Assembly (NCBI GenBank): GCA_028571685.1
Contig: CM053156.1
Span: 87,299,049 to 87,363,048 of the forward strand
Length of the DNA: 64,000 bases
Source: Heterohyrax brucei
Taxonomy: Eukaryota; Chordata; Mammalia; Hyracoidea; Procaviidae
Direction: 5' to 3'
The position numbers and the translations under genes were made by a program. The notes beneath the pieces are model-generated. The model was not told where the DNA came from. It did no database searches and saw nothing but the letters and a program-made list of their open reading frames with translations. Shown in pieces: positions 22,046 to 33,500 of the stretch (positions are counted from its first letter, which is position 1; every line of letters starts with the position of its first letter).

Positions 22046-24119
22046 ATGGGCATGCGCAACTGCCTCGACGGCAATAATATGTCAGGACAACGCCATACCC
22101 CCCCTGAGCTTGGGGGACAGCCCCAGCAGCCACCGATGGAGGCCCCAGGGGCAGCTGCCCCCGGTGCTGGGCCTGGCCCAGCCGAAGAGGTGGAGACCCC
22201 ACCGCCTGTCGGGGAGCCTGTCCCCCCCGAGGCTGACCATGAGGCCCAGGGGTCTGCAGAGGTCCCCCAGCCCTCGTCCCAGGACCTCGAGCAGTCCGTT
22301 GAGGGAGATGGAGGCCGGGGGGGCTCCAGCCCACCTCCTGAGGAATCTATGCCTTTCGAGATCAAGGAGCCCAGCTCAGGAGGTTTCTGGCCGGTCCTGG
22401 GGCAGCCGCGACCCCAGCCTGGGGGTGGTGCAGGGCTCGGAGCTGCAGCCTCGGCAGCTGTGGAGCCAGGAGCTCTCGAGGAAGCCAGGGCCAGCCTGGA
22501 ATGCTACAGCCCCCCACCAGAGGAAGCCATGCCATTTGAGGCACAGCAGCCTGGCCAGGGAGACGTCAGCCCAGCTCCCGAGCAACTCGGAGCCCTCGCT
22601 CCGGAAAGCCCAAGTTTGGGGGCCCCCAGTGCACCCCCTGAGCAGCCTGGAGCCCTCAAGCCCCCCAGCCCTGGCTTCGGAGGCTACAGCCCTCCCCGTG
22701 AGGAGGCTGAGCCATTTGATCTCCACGGAGCCGCCTCTGGAGGCGACAGCCCACCCCCTGGGGGCCCCCCAGCCGGCTCTGAGCCTGACGACGGAGACGG
22801 CAAGTCCACAGCAGCCGAGGCACCGGGTGAGGTCCTCGTCGCTTCCGGCGCGGACCCACCCCCCCTTGGGGTCCCCGAAGCCCCTGACGCATCCGGAGAA
22901 GCTGCCAGAGTGCTTCCTGGCTTGGGAGGTGCCAGCCCCCCGATGGAGATCACCCGACCCCCAGTCAAGATGGATAGCGCCCCCGACGGAGTCCATGACG
23001 CTCCCGTCAGCGTGGACAGCCCCCCGGCCGAGCTTGATGGACCGCCCATCGAGGTCCCCCGAGCCCCCGACGAGGCACAGCAAGCAGAAGAGAGACCCCC
23101 AGCAGAGGGAGCCCCTATGGAAATGGAAGGAGGGTCTGCAGCCCCCGGCCCCGAGGGAGGCAACGTCCCTTCTGCCGGAGAAGAAAAAGCCGCTGCCGCC
23201 GCTGGGGCCACCGATGTTCCTGCCGCCGCTGGGGCCACCGCTGTCGGTGCCGAAGCTGGGGCCACCGCTAGCGCCACCACTGTCCACGCCACTGCTGCGA
23301 CCACCGCTGGGACCACCGCTGGGGCCACCACTGTCCACGTCGCCACTGGGGCCACCGCCATCCGAGCCGCTGGAGCTCCCACTATCCGGGCTGCCGCCGG
23401 CGCAATCCGCACCGCCACTGGGGCCACCACTGTCCGCGCCGCCGCTGGGGCCACCCGTGCCGCCGCTGGCACTGTCACCGCCACTGCCCCTGTCCGGGCC
23501 GTGCCTGCCGCTGCCGCTGCCCGAGCCATGCCTGGCACAGCCGCCGCTGCCCGGGCCACTCCTGCCACCTGGGCACGCGCCCGCAGCCCGATCCCAGCCG
23601 CAGCTGCAGGCGGAATGCGTCCCCAGGTGCAGCGCCTCCGGCCCCCCAGCCCGGAGATCCAGGTGGCCGACCTTCCTACTCCGGTGCCTCCGCGTGCAGC
23701 AGCCCGGCAGCTCAAGGCAGAGCGCGGCCACAGCCGCGGCCGCCACGGCCAAGCCTATGACAGCAGCGACGAGAGCAGCGACGAGTCCGAGGAGACCCCC
23801 GGCTGCTTCTTCTTGGGTCGGTGCCTGCGTGGCCGCCGCCGCCGCCGCCGCCAGCTGCACCAGAGCGTGCTCCGCAACTTCCTGGTGCGGGCACTCGGAG
23901 GCCGCCTCGGAGGGCGCTCCCGGAGCCCCCGATCCTGCGCCGCGCAAGTCGCCCAGATCAAGAAGCTGTCTCAGGAGGAGAAGAAGCGCCAGAAGCGCAA
24001 AGATGCCCTGGAGAAACGTGTTCAGAAGCGCGCGGAGAGGCAGCGCAGCAAGCTCATCGAGAAGCAGCTCCACGGCGACAGGACCGGGTACATGTGCACA
24101 CACCGCCTGCTGCTTCTAG
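22046..24119 (+). CDS. GNAS: XLalphas first exon (extra-large Gs-alpha, N-terminal part)
   Basis: This exon encodes the long N-terminal domain of XLalphas, a paternally expressed, membrane-bound Gs-alpha variant that couples receptors to adenylyl cyclase in neuroendocrine tissue. The start MGMRNCLDGNNMSGQR matches human. A Ser-Pro-Pro-Pro-Glu-Glu...Met/Glu-Pro-Phe motif recurs near residues 93, 153 and 213, a 60-residue period. An Ala/Thr/Gly-rich degenerate repeat follows (about 380-475), then an acidic Ser/Asp/Glu patch, an Arg-rich stretch, and a charged helix (644-679) that in XLalphas binds G-beta-gamma. The exon ends after residue 691 plus one base of a Gly codon, at CTAG/GTAATG. Joining to 62206 restores the P-loop frame. 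Human has a very similar XL-specific length (about 689). The in-frame ORF runs on past the donor only as intron. Confidence 0.96.
22239..24119 (+). CDS. GNAS: ALEX, alternative-frame protein of the XLalphas exon
   Basis: ALEX is read from the XLalphas mRNA in the +1 frame and is reported to bind the XL domain of XLalphas. I chose the ATG at 22239 because it aligns with the human start (MRPRGLQRSP against the human first residues), and it is the first ATG in this frame. The product is 626 aa, the same as human ALEX as I remember it. It is Pro-rich throughout, with repeated PPLGPPLS units at about residues 320-445, and ends GTCAHTACCF. The TAG stop occupies the last three bases of the exon (24117-24119), so ALEX lies wholly in this exon. 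The frame is also open upstream to 21921 but has no ATG there. Confidence 0.9.
   Translation: MRPRGLQRSPSPRPRTSSSPLREMEAGGAPAHLLRNLCLSRSRSPAQEVSGRSWGSRDPSLGVVQGSELQPRQLWSQELSRKPGPAWNATAPHQRKPCHLRHSSLARETSAQLPSNSEPSLRKAQVWGPPVHPLSSLEPSSPPALASEATALPVRRLSHLISTEPPLEATAHPLGAPQPALSLTTETASPQQPRHRVRSSSLPARTHPPLGSPKPLTHPEKLPECFLAWEVPAPRWRSPDPQSRWIAPPTESMTLPSAWTAPRPSLMDRPSRSPEPPTRHSKQKRDPQQREPLWKWKEGLQPPAPREATSLLPEKKKPLPPLGPPMFLPPLGPPLSVPKLGPPLAPPLSTPLLRPPLGPPLGPPLSTSPLGPPPSEPLELPLSGLPPAQSAPPLGPPLSAPPLGPPVPPLALSPPLPLSGPCLPLPLPEPCLAQPPLPGPLLPPGHAPAARSQPQLQAECVPRCSASGPPARRSRWPTFLLRCLRVQQPGSSRQSAATAAAATAKPMTAATRAATSPRRPPAASSWVGACVAAAAAAASCTRACSATSWCGHSEAASEGAPGAPDPAPRKSPRSRSCLRRRRSARSAKMPWRNVFRSARRGSAASSSRSSSTATGPGTCAHTACCF
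23190..23470 (+). repeat. Dual-frame coding minisatellite inside XLalphas/ALEX
   Basis: The core CTGGGGCCACC recurs at least seven times, often about 27 bases apart. In the XLalphas frame it gives Ala-Gly-Ala-Thr units and in the ALEX frame Pro-Pro-Leu-Gly-Pro-Pro units. Human carries a different repeat in this part of XLalphas (Asp-Pro-Asp-Ser-Gly units, from memory). Confidence 0.8.
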
Positions 24120-27100
24120 GTAATGCGGCGGCTCTGCCCGCGAGCGGAGTCGCCGGCGGCCCGGGAGGGTGGCAGGGCGGCCTGGTGGGGCGCAGGACCC
24201 GCGGCTTGAGGAGGGCCCGGGCAAAGGCAGGAGCGCCTGCCAAGAACTTCCAGCCAGGGGCCCTAACTTTGCCCGGCACACGGGAGGGGCCCGCGGTCTT
24301 GGGTGGCCCAGTGTATGCCCTCCGGGGGGAAAAAAAAAAGTGGCGCAGAGCGACATTGAGGGTCGTTTCCGGCTGGACAAGCCAGCGCCCGCACTGTAAG
24401 CTGCCCCGGAGCCCCGGGGGGGTGGCGGCCAGTAGGACAAACGGGTGGCAGGCGAGGGGTGGGCTTCAGGTGAGCCAGGACCGGCTGGGGAGGGACCCGG
24501 GGCTCCCCCCGGCGTTGTGGCCGGGGTGCGGTGGCTGGGTTCGTTGAGAAGGAGCGCCCCGCCTCGCCCGGCCGCTTGAACTCGGACAGCTTGTGTCGTT
24601 GCCGTGCAGTGGTGGTGTTCATTTTTGTGTGCGCCTGTGCATGATACGCTCAAGTGTCCCCCAGCCCCCTGTCCTGAGTGTCCGCCGTCTGCGCCCTTGG
24701 TCTGGGGCGCAGGCTTTCTGTGCTGGGTGCCTGGCAACTTTGCGTGCCGGCGCCCTCCGGGTGGCAGCCTGCTCGGCAGCTGGCACGGCGGCCGGACGCC
24801 TCAGCGAGGTGCCCGGCCGTGGCCCCAAGGCAGGGGCCGCTGCCCACGGCCTTCCATAACCTGTTTTTTTTTCTCTCTCTCTTTTTCCCTTGGCGCCAAG
24901 TATTGTCCTCGCTTCTCGTTCGTTCGCCCAACTCTGCCGCCTTTAAGGTGGAAAAAAAGACGCGCAGGTATGTGCGGCGTTGGCGGCCGCACGTAGGTCG
25001 GGCGCTCTGCAGACGCTCGGCTCACCTGGTGGGGGACAGAGGGCGAAGGGGAGAAAAAAGCGCTCCAGCCCTGCCCGAGAGCCTGGACCTGACCCCACGC
25101 TGGGCTGGGGCCAGGGCTGGGCGTGGCTGTGTTTAAAAAATGTAAGATGGGTTTTTTTTTTTCCCAGGGAATATCACGAGGTAAGCCAATCATTTGCCCT
25201 TTTACAGTCAGTATAGGAAGAAGGGCTGGGTTTTAAAAGGGGTGGAGGGTGTTGGGTTGGGTGTGCAATCCCATCCACGTGCTTCAGATGCAGTGAAAAT
25301 AAAATGCAATTTGGAGAAAAAAAAATTCTCAGAGTATATCTTAGGCGTGCTGAGAGACTGTGGTACCACTGTAAATATGACTTGTGAAATATGTCCCTTG
25401 AGTTTTTCTCCAGCAGCTTTAGCTGGGGGCCAAGAGGCACAAAGGTAAGCCCTTTGCTTCTCGGCTTTGAATCAAAAAATGTAAAAAGCAGTTGTGATTT
25501 AAGGGGAAAGAATCACATTCTGAAAAGACTGCCGTTGGCGCCCCCCTCCCTCTCCCCGCTATCCCCCCTCGTCCCTCCCCTCCCCAGACCCTCTCCCTCA
25601 CCCACTGAGAGTCTCCCTTCTGGCTGGCTTATCCCCGACCCCCTCCTCTCAGAGCAGGGCCTTAACTGTTTGTTGGCCTCTGTTCATGAGCGGCAGTGTT
25701 TAGCAGTGGTCTGAGTCTAGGGCTTCGGGGACAAATTCTGCAGTGAAGGTCCACAATCCGAATGTCTCTAATTCTTTTAAAGAACCTGACAAGGGATTAT
25801 GAGATCACCGTGTCTTAGACCGTGGTCCATTTCTTTGTTAAATATTTGATAATGTGTGATGGCTTCTTATTAATGATGTTATTGACCTAACTGTGTGCTG
25901 TCGTGAGATGTGTCTTCCACAAACCATGTTTTTTTAAATGTGATTACCTTTTCATTTATGCCCTCCAGAGAAAATAAGGACTTGCTCATGGCCCCCCAAA
26001 AACATACAAAGGGGAGATAGCTTCAAATCTCCGGTGCCCCACCTGCGCTAAAGCCACAGAGCCTTAGGTGAGAGAGATGCACAATTCTCCCTGCAGACAG
26101 CTGCTTTTGTTAGTACAGCCCCATTTCAGTATTCCAAGCAGAGCTCGGGGAAACAGACCTGTGAAGGAGACAGGGAGGAATGGGGGGGACAACGGGGTAC
26201 AGACAGGAGACCCAACTGGCCATGTGCCCTCAGTCCTCTTGGGCAGCATCCGTTCCATGCAGGGGCCTCAGGGGCCTTGTTTATGTGACAGAAGTTTCCC
26301 GGCAGACCCCCACTGAGGTCTCCCGGAGCGGCATTCTCTGCTCCGGGAGAGCCGAGCAGACCCTGCAGTGCCGAGGCACAGGTACTGCAGTAACTGCCCA
26401 CCCCTGCAGCCGAGTCTCAGGCTGCTAGGATTTGCCTTGTTCTCCTTGTACATCCAGGGGAAAACAGAAAGCTTCACCGAAGGAAATTTGCCAGGGTCAC
26501 ACTGCCGTTATTCTGGCAGGGCTCCTGAGGGGCCGCCTTTCGGGTGATGCAGCTTAGCTCGAGAACAGGCTGGGAAGCGTCGGCCTCAGCTGGCACAGAC
26601 CGCATCACCTTGGCTTTGTGACCCGGCTTTGTATTGCCTAAGGGGCCAGAGGAGTCCCCCATCTGGGTCTGAAGGACGTATGGCACAGGGCAGGGGTAGA
26701 GGGGGGCAGAAAGGAGGCGCTACCCACAGTGAGGGTGAGGCCGACGCTGAGGGTCTGGTCTCCACGGATCAAACAAGGCATCCATCCACGGCCTCCACCA
26801 AACATGCAATCACACGGCTGGCCTGTGTGATGCGGGTCCTAATTTGTGACAAGCACACTCATCTGTTGCTTTGAAAATGTGTTGCTTCTGTGTGCGTGTG
26901 TGTGTGTGTCCCCTCCATTGTACTGGCCAGACTGTATAGTCCTACGATAGAGAATTTTTAAAAGGAAAACAAAAAAACATATCACAAGGTATAAATGAAT
27001 AGCATCAGATTCTAAAATCTCTGAAAGGCTTGCAGCCTTTTTCAGACTCATCCTCATCCTAATAGACTATTTTCATATTTCCCTTGCCTTTTGAAATCAT

Positions 27101-28657
27101 TCTAGGGCCTGAAACAGGTTTTTGGGAAAGCTTCTTGGGGCTGTGAGATTCCCTGCTTGCTTCTGAAGACTCACAGGGGGCTGCCAGACCCGAGTTTCTT
27201 GGTCTCGGCTGCTGTAAGCAAAATTATGCCGGCAAATGCTGCGGGTGATGGTGGCCGTGCTGCCTGGACACTTTCTTTATACAGTGAATTCGCCATTAAT
27301 TATACAATAATTTATTGACGCAGCCAAGTGCAGCCGTGATACCTAGCCTCCCGTCTTCCAGGAGTGCTTCTTCTCCTTTGCTGTTGTCGTCCTTTCCACG
27401 CGGCCATGTTGCTCTGCTCAGAAGGCAGCCCACCGAGCCGGCAGGCAGCCGGCGGGGGCGGGGACAGCCCCTCTGGCCACGCAGGTTTTGAGTTAAGGGG
27501 CTTTATTATCCTTCCTTTTTTTTTTTCTCCCGGTAGTATTGCATGCTTTTTCAAGGCCAAAATTCTGCCCTGCTTTATAAAATACCAGTTTCCCACTGAT
27601 TTCTCTCTCTCAAAAAAAAAAAAATTGTTTTTCCCCATGGAGGTGGATTTGTTTTCATAATTTAGCCTCCTTGTACATACCACGGGAAACAGGTATTTGC
27701 AGAGCAAATTGGGGCCCATCCCTTTTTCAGTAACTCCTTATTAGTGGTGTCATCAGTCATCGGTAATAACAGTGATAGAAAGAGCTGGTTCGGTTTCACA
27801 TCTTTAAAAGCTCTTCTTGTCACAGTTGCTCTTTGAAACAGCGGTGGCCCTTAAAAATGTTGTAGGACTCCATTGCATGACCAAATAAGCACAAAGCTCC
27901 GAGATTTAATATCAGGGATTTTTACTCAAAGATGTCAAGGTGGGTGACAGAGTCTTAGGTTTTCTAATTCAGAAAAAATAATGCTTGCAACAAAAGGTGC
28001 CTGTAAGTGATACCGTGTTCTTTGGATGAATTCTTGCATGGTGATTGACAGTGTGCTGTGTGCTCTCAGAATCCCTTGTAGGAATAAAGGTACCCGGGGT
28101 CTTCTGCTCTCTGAATGTCCCCCCCACTCATCCCCGGTTATAAGTGTCCACAGAGTGTATGGGAAACCGGAGCCCTTTGCTTCTGGGACACCACTCATGA
28201 CTGTGGTGGTATTCTGTCCCCACATTTGCTCATTCCTGTCTGCCGGCACTGCACCATCAGCTTGTTTATTGGGCTTTGATTTTATTTTTTTTAATGCATG
28301 TTTTCTTTAAAGCCTTTTTAAAAATCTTCCAGTGGTTTTCTCGAGCAGGCTGTGCAGCTTCTCCTTACACTGGTTTCCAGTAAAGATAATAAGAATAATG
28401 ATAGTTTGGAGGTTTTATTTATTCTTCTTTCTTTTTACCTTTTCTTTTTCTTTCTTTCTTTCTTTTTTTTTTGGCTTAGTCCCTCTGTATTTTTAGTATT
28501 GGGAGGTGACAGACTGTTTAGAATCCTGGCCTCGGTCAGATGATCCTGGTATGATACCTCTTGCCCACTATTTTTCATAGTGATTATATTTTTAAAGGCT
28601 TCCTTGTTTATGCTACAAGGCAAATTCCCGTTTAGTGAGAGTGGAGGAGCTCAAACT
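24120..28657. other. XLalphas intron, first part
   Basis: No further exon is supported. The CpG island fades by about 25.1 kb. There is a TG microsatellite at about 26889-26910, A and T runs, and a CTTT-rich simple repeat at 28421-28473. No SINE is seen in the whole stretch. Confidence 0.5.
28421..28473. repeat. CTTT/T-rich simple repeat
   Basis: An imperfect run of TTTC and T units on the + strand. It is not attached to a recognisable SINE body. Confidence 0.8.
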
Positions 28658-28806
28658 GAAACCAAACCTGTTGCCATGGAGTCGATTCAGACTCACAGCA
28701 ACCTTGTAGACAGGACAGAACTGCCCCATGGGGTTTCCAAGGAGTGCCTGCTGGATTCGAACTGCTGACCTTTTGATCAGCAGCCAAGCTCTTAATCACC
28801 GGGCCC
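28658..28806 (-). mobile_element. AfroSINE
   Basis: A well preserved minus-strand copy. It runs from ACCAAACCTGTTGCCATGGA through GGGTTTCCAAGGAGTGCCTG to CTCTTAATCACCGGGCCCC. Confidence 0.95.
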
Positions 28807-29514
28807 CCTAAATACCTTGGACTTGTACCTGAGAAGATTGGCATTCGGCAAAAAAAGAAATCAGCTTTTGAAATCCCCTGATGCCTGATACGTTCTTCCT
28901 TCTCTGCCTCGAGAGTAGAAAGCCCCACCGAAGACTTACCTCCCACCCTCAGCCAAATCAGAATTCCTGTCATGCTGCAAACTAAAGTCACTGGGGGGCA
29001 GGGGTGGGCATGTAAATAATGAGTAAAAATTGGTCCCCAAAACTTTTTTATTTTTAAAAACCTGTGCTTTTCCCCGCATCCGGCCCTGCCCCCCCTGAAG
29101 GTTTCCATCCACCCGTGCAGTTAGCCTGCCTTTTGCCCATTTTAAAATCAGCTTTCTCAGGAAGAATCCTAGTTTCAGAACAGAAAGGGGAGAAAATAGA
29201 TGAGACAAGGTTCCCACGATCTAGTTAAAACAGGGGCTCCGAGAGCAACCATCTCCAAACCCCATGGGCCTCCTAGGAACAGGGCCCTTGATACTGCAGC
29301 CCTGCGGCCACCCACTTAATGGATTGCATCCAGTCAGGTTGAGTGGGGTCCCTGTTTCCACTCAATTCCTGTCCCAGCCTGTGGTCACCCCAGATTAGGT
29401 TAGGGCCATGCCATCTTCAGGGAGTCAGGACCCTGGCCTGGGTCCCCCAGTAGGAATCTGGCTAGGGAAACAGCCAGTCCTAAGTGGCCTTTATGAAGTT
29501 GAGGGTGACCAGTG
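28807..29514. other. XLalphas intron between two AfroSINEs
   Basis: No exon or recognisable repeat is seen. Base composition is ordinary intron. Confidence 0.45.
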
Positions 29515-29655
29515 AGAACCCCTGGTGGCACAGTGGTCAGGACCTCGGCTGCCAACCCAAAGGCTGGCAGTTCAAATCCACCAACCACTCCTTGGGAACT
29601 CTGTGGGGCACTGAGTCCTAGCCTGTCCTAAATGGCCACTCAGTCGGAACCCACA
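29515..29655 (+). mobile_element. AfroSINE
   Basis: The head GAACCCCTGGTGGCACAGTG, a B-box region GTTCAAATCCACC and ACTCTGTGGGGCA are clear. The 3' third is diverged. Confidence 0.92.
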
Positions 29656-32014
29656 CTCTGGTGATGGCTTAGTGGGAACCACAGGCCCCAACTGGCAGTG
29701 TGGGAGGTCTGTGGGGGGTGAATGTTTCTAGAAGAATCCAAGGATGAGGTGTGGTTTTTTATTAATCTAAAATGAAGGTCAGATGCTAGAAGTGGGGTTT
29801 CGTGCTGGAAATTTCACTGCGTTCTTAGCCCAGTGCCTGGCACACACAAGTAGGGGCGAGGCCAGGTTTTAACCTTATCATAGGTTAAAAAAACAAATCA
29901 TGCAAAAAAGTGGTAGCTATCATTATTTGAACTTTACTTCTGGGCTTTTCTCTCCCTGCTCTGAGTACATTGTATGATTTTTCTCTTTTTTCCTTCTGAA
30001 ACCACTGACGTCTCAGTGCCAGCAGACCATAGTGCCCTGTTCTGTCTCTGAGCCCCAGAGTACACTCTCAGAACATGTCTGTGTAGAGATGAAACCCAGC
30101 AGCAGACAACACCCCTTGCCAGATTTACAATTGTGCTAAGTCACTCCCAGGGGGGAGACAGGGCTGCCGAACTCTTCTTCACTTGTCCTGAGGTGTGTCC
30201 CCGTCACCCCTACCTGTGTCCCCCACCCTCCCACCCCACCCCTGGCTTTATGGCTTCCTATAAGTCAATCCCGTGCCGTGCTTGCGCCGACTCCTCTGTG
30301 GTTATGACACTCACAGAAGCCGTTCTCTTGAGTTTCCTTCCCAATAGCCAGACGGTGAGGCCAGGCATCCCGGCAGGAACTGAAGAGGAAGAGCCCTTCC
30401 AAAACAAGGTAGGGAACGACGCAGGAAAGCTCTGTTTGACTTTTAATGCTCACTCACACTGCCAATTCAGGGGAGATGCCCAGATGGGGAGAACCCAGGG
30501 CACATGCCTTCCAGGGTGGGGGTGCTGAGCACAGCTTTACAGGTTACATATGCAAGAAGTCACCAGGGAAGGAAGGGAGGTGACTTGTTGTGACAGGCGG
30601 GGATGGTTAGCATATCTCCACTGTCAGATCCCAAATTGCACTGCAGAGGGGTCTGGGAAGCCTCAGGAGAATTCCTGTGTGTTTTGACTCACGGAGCTCT
30701 GCCCACAGAGCTTCCACATGGAATCTCACTGCATATTTTATAATGGTTCAATGTGGGAAGAGGAGTGAGATAAAAAGATACTCTAAGTTGTTACCCAATC
30801 CCAAATTTATTATGAATCACTGAGTGTTTCAGACATTGTCACACACGTCTCGTGTGGAGGACAGAGGACTTGCAACTTCTCTTGATGGGTTGGTAATGGG
30901 AAGGAAAGCCTGTGTCCCACTCCTCTCCAATAGTCAAGGCTGGGCTTTTGGGGGGCCAGTGTCTGGCAGAGGACACACCGTCCCTTTCTCCAGTTTGGGC
31001 ATCTCCCTGTCAGTCAGAACAACCACACCTCCTCTCCCCTATTTGAACCATTCTGTCTTTCATCAAACTGATTGCTAATCTGAAAATATTTCACAGGGAG
31101 CCCACCGGAGGTAAGTGTGACACAGCAAGAGTTTTGAAAAGAAGGAACAAGGCTTACAGTGATACAGGAAATGGCCTTATGGGGCAGGCTTCCAGAAGGC
31201 CACTTGGCCCGGGGTCCGACAGAGGAAAGGGGTGCTCTGCCTTTCAGGTCGCGTCCATCCCAACTCTTCAGGCCTGAGGCCCATAGGCATGGGGTCAGTT
31301 TTCTTAGCCATAGCATGAGCTCGTTGGTCCCACTGAAAAACAAAACCAAGGAGCCAGGAATAGATGGGGGTAATTTAGGAAGGATCTAGCTGCTTCAATG
31401 GCTGGGCCCCGTGATCAAATCATTCTAAATAAATCCTGTTTCCCTACTTAGGGTTATATTGGATGACTCCCAAGTCTTCTAAGGATTTCAGTAAAAGTCC
31501 TGTGGGGTCCTCTTTGATGAAAAAGTTGAACCTCACTTGTTATGCCCCCATGGTGTTTTGTTTTGAAGACGTGGGATAGGCATCTGAAATCCTATAGGTG
31601 TACATCTTAATTCCTTATATCCACTACCAATGCTTAATTCCTTATAGCTCCACTTTGCTTAATTAGCTTATTAAAAAAAATCTTATGTGTCATTCGGGGG
31701 TCCTTCTAGCCACCCACTCCGCTAATATGAATTTTCTAGGAAGGCCAGAGATAGAGAAGGTGGCTGATATTTCAGGTGGCCACTAGATGGTGAGACGGTA
31801 TAAGGTAGAAGACAGGTGTCATTTCTATGGGGAAGAGAGAGGGGCTAGGAGAGGCAGACAGGGTGGGGAAGGGCCCCTCTGCTCCCACCACAAACCCCTC
31901 CCAGCACACAGGCCTGATTGAAATGGGCCCCAAAGCTTTGGCCAAAGGCAGCTCTTCATCATCAGCCATTACTCCTCCCTGTTGGCTGTGTGCTGAGGTT
32001 TAAGGAGCTGTCCA
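29656..32014. other. XLalphas intron
   Basis: No exon is supported. A CCCAGTGCCTGGCACACA block near 29830-29847 resembles the 3' region of an L2 or MIR element but is too short to call. The rest is unremarkable. Confidence 0.4.
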
Positions 32015-32182
32015 GGGCCCTGGTGGTGCAGTGGTTAAGGGCTTGCCTAAGAGCTCAGTGGCTGACCAGAAGGTCAGCGGTTCACATCCACCAGGTGCTC
32101 CTTGGAAACCCTATAGAGGGTTTCTACTCTGTCCTACAGGGTTGCTATGAGTTGGAATCGACTCAACAGCAACAGGTCTGTT
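32015..32182 (+). mobile_element. AfroSINE
   Basis: A full-length plus copy from GGGCCCTGGTGGTGCAGTGG to TCGACTCAACAGCAACAGG. A short internal duplication adds AGAGCTCAGTGGCT to the D/anticodon region. Confidence 0.95.
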
Positions 32183-32204
32183 GGGGGGCTTTGGGAGGGC
32201 TCTA

Positions 32205-32335
32205 CTGACATTCTGTCTTGGGGGGTGTTTAGCAGTGTCTCTGACCTCTCCACCCACCGGATGCCAGTTTGTCCCCAGACATTGCCCCATGTCCCTTGGA
32301 GACAAAATTGCCCCCAGCTAGAAACTTCTGCTCAG
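32205..32335 (-). mobile_element. MER5A fragment
   Basis: Reverse-strand MER5A landmarks appear in order: TTAGCAGTGTCTCTGACCTC, CACCCACCGGATGCCAG, CCCAGACATTGCC and AAAATTGCCCCC. It follows directly on the AfroSINE. Confidence 0.8.
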
Positions 32336-32340
32336 TATAA

Positions 32341-32390
32341 TTACCAATAATATTAAATATTAATATTATTATATTAAATATCATTGGTAA
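32341..32390. repeat. AT-rich 50-bp palindrome
   Basis: The ends TTACCAAT and ATTGGTAA are perfect inverted repeats, and the next five bases also pair after one mismatch. The centre is TTAATATTATTATA. It could form a cruciform or be a miniature inverted-repeat relic. Confidence 0.7.
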
Positions 32391-32839
32391 CAATGGCACT
32401 TTCAGTATCAATTCTGGGGAAGATAGACATCATACATCATAACTCAACCACCTTAAAAGCTATCTTCAGAGAAAGGGCCATCGACTTGAATCACTAATGA
32501 CCCGTTAGAAAAGCATATGTCCGTCTCTGTGACCACATTCTTGGAAAGAGGTCAGCGACACACCCTCAGAAGAGGCAGCAGCCCAGGAGACTTAAATAGA
32601 CTCGAAAAGGGAATTATTCCAGAAGTAAAATAAGGAGATGGATTCACCTAAGCTGGGTCAGCGCGTCAAGGCCGTCACCCTCACAGGCCGCCACCCACCG
32701 CTCTGACACTTTGTCCGGCAGCAGGCTGGGGACCCCCGCTCTGCCTGGTGCGCCCCAGACCTATGGGCCAGTCCTCAGGGGGTTGCTGCCGACCCATCAG
32801 CTCCAGGGCCACAGGGGCCCCACTTTGCCTGTGCCCCTC
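32391..32839. other. XLalphas intron
   Basis: Nothing recognisable is seen between the AT palindrome and the next SINE. Confidence 0.4.
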
Positions 32840-32996
32840 AAAACCCCAAACCCCAAGCCCCTGATTCCGACTCACAGCGACCCTATGGGTCAGAGCAAAA
32901 CTGCCCCATAGAGTTTCCAAGAGGCGCCTGTCAGATGTGAACTGATGACCTGCTGGTGAGAGGATGTAGCACTTAGCCACTAGCCACCAAGGTTTC
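32840..32996 (-). mobile_element. AfroSINE, diverged 3' end
   Basis: Minus-strand blocks ATTCCGACTCACAGCGACCC, TGCCCCATAGAGTTTCCAAG and ACTTAGCCACTAGCCACCAA are present. The terminal GTTGCC part is replaced by C/A-rich sequence. Confidence 0.93.
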
Positions 32997-33500
32997 CTAA
33001 ACACAGAGGGGTCCTTTAGTTGGTAGCGTCTGTACGCTAGGGACAGGTGTGCCGTGCAGGTCGCATTTGCTGGGTCTCTCTGGTCCCAGCCCTCTGCATG
33101 GAGGTGACCCACGACCTTTAGGAGCTGGTGTTTCCAGACAAGAAATTACAGTGGGGGGAGAGAGTTGGAAGAAAGACCTGCACATGATGACCCCGAAAAG
33201 GTAAAACCAGCTGTTTTTAGAAATAGCATGTATTTTTGCCAAGAGAAGTAACAACTCAGGACATTTCCTGGTCCAGAGGCTGCCCTTGGCTTTGGGTATA
33301 ATTGCTGACGCCCCTTCTCCAACCCTAGGAAGCATCTATGACCGATATCTCCTGGAATAACTATAATAGGATTAAATTATTGCTTTCATTTCAAACAGTG
33401 GTCTGCCCCCTGAACTGGAATCTCACCAGCATCCCTCCCAAGTAAGCACCAGGGAGGAGAGGGGACTTTTAACCAGGGCTTCCCCCCCCTTAGAGATTTT
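32997..33500. other. XLalphas intron
   Basis: No exon or repeat is recognised in this stretch. Confidence 0.4.

Noticed and set aside
22684..23715. Second minus-strand frame of 343 codons under XLalphas
   Set aside because: Ala/Val/Thr low complexity generated by the minisatellite; no independent support.
22376..24103. Minus-strand open frame of 575 codons under XLalphas
   Set aside because: It mirrors the constrained sense frames and the GC-rich repeat. GNAS-AS1 starts upstream of this exon and does not cross it.
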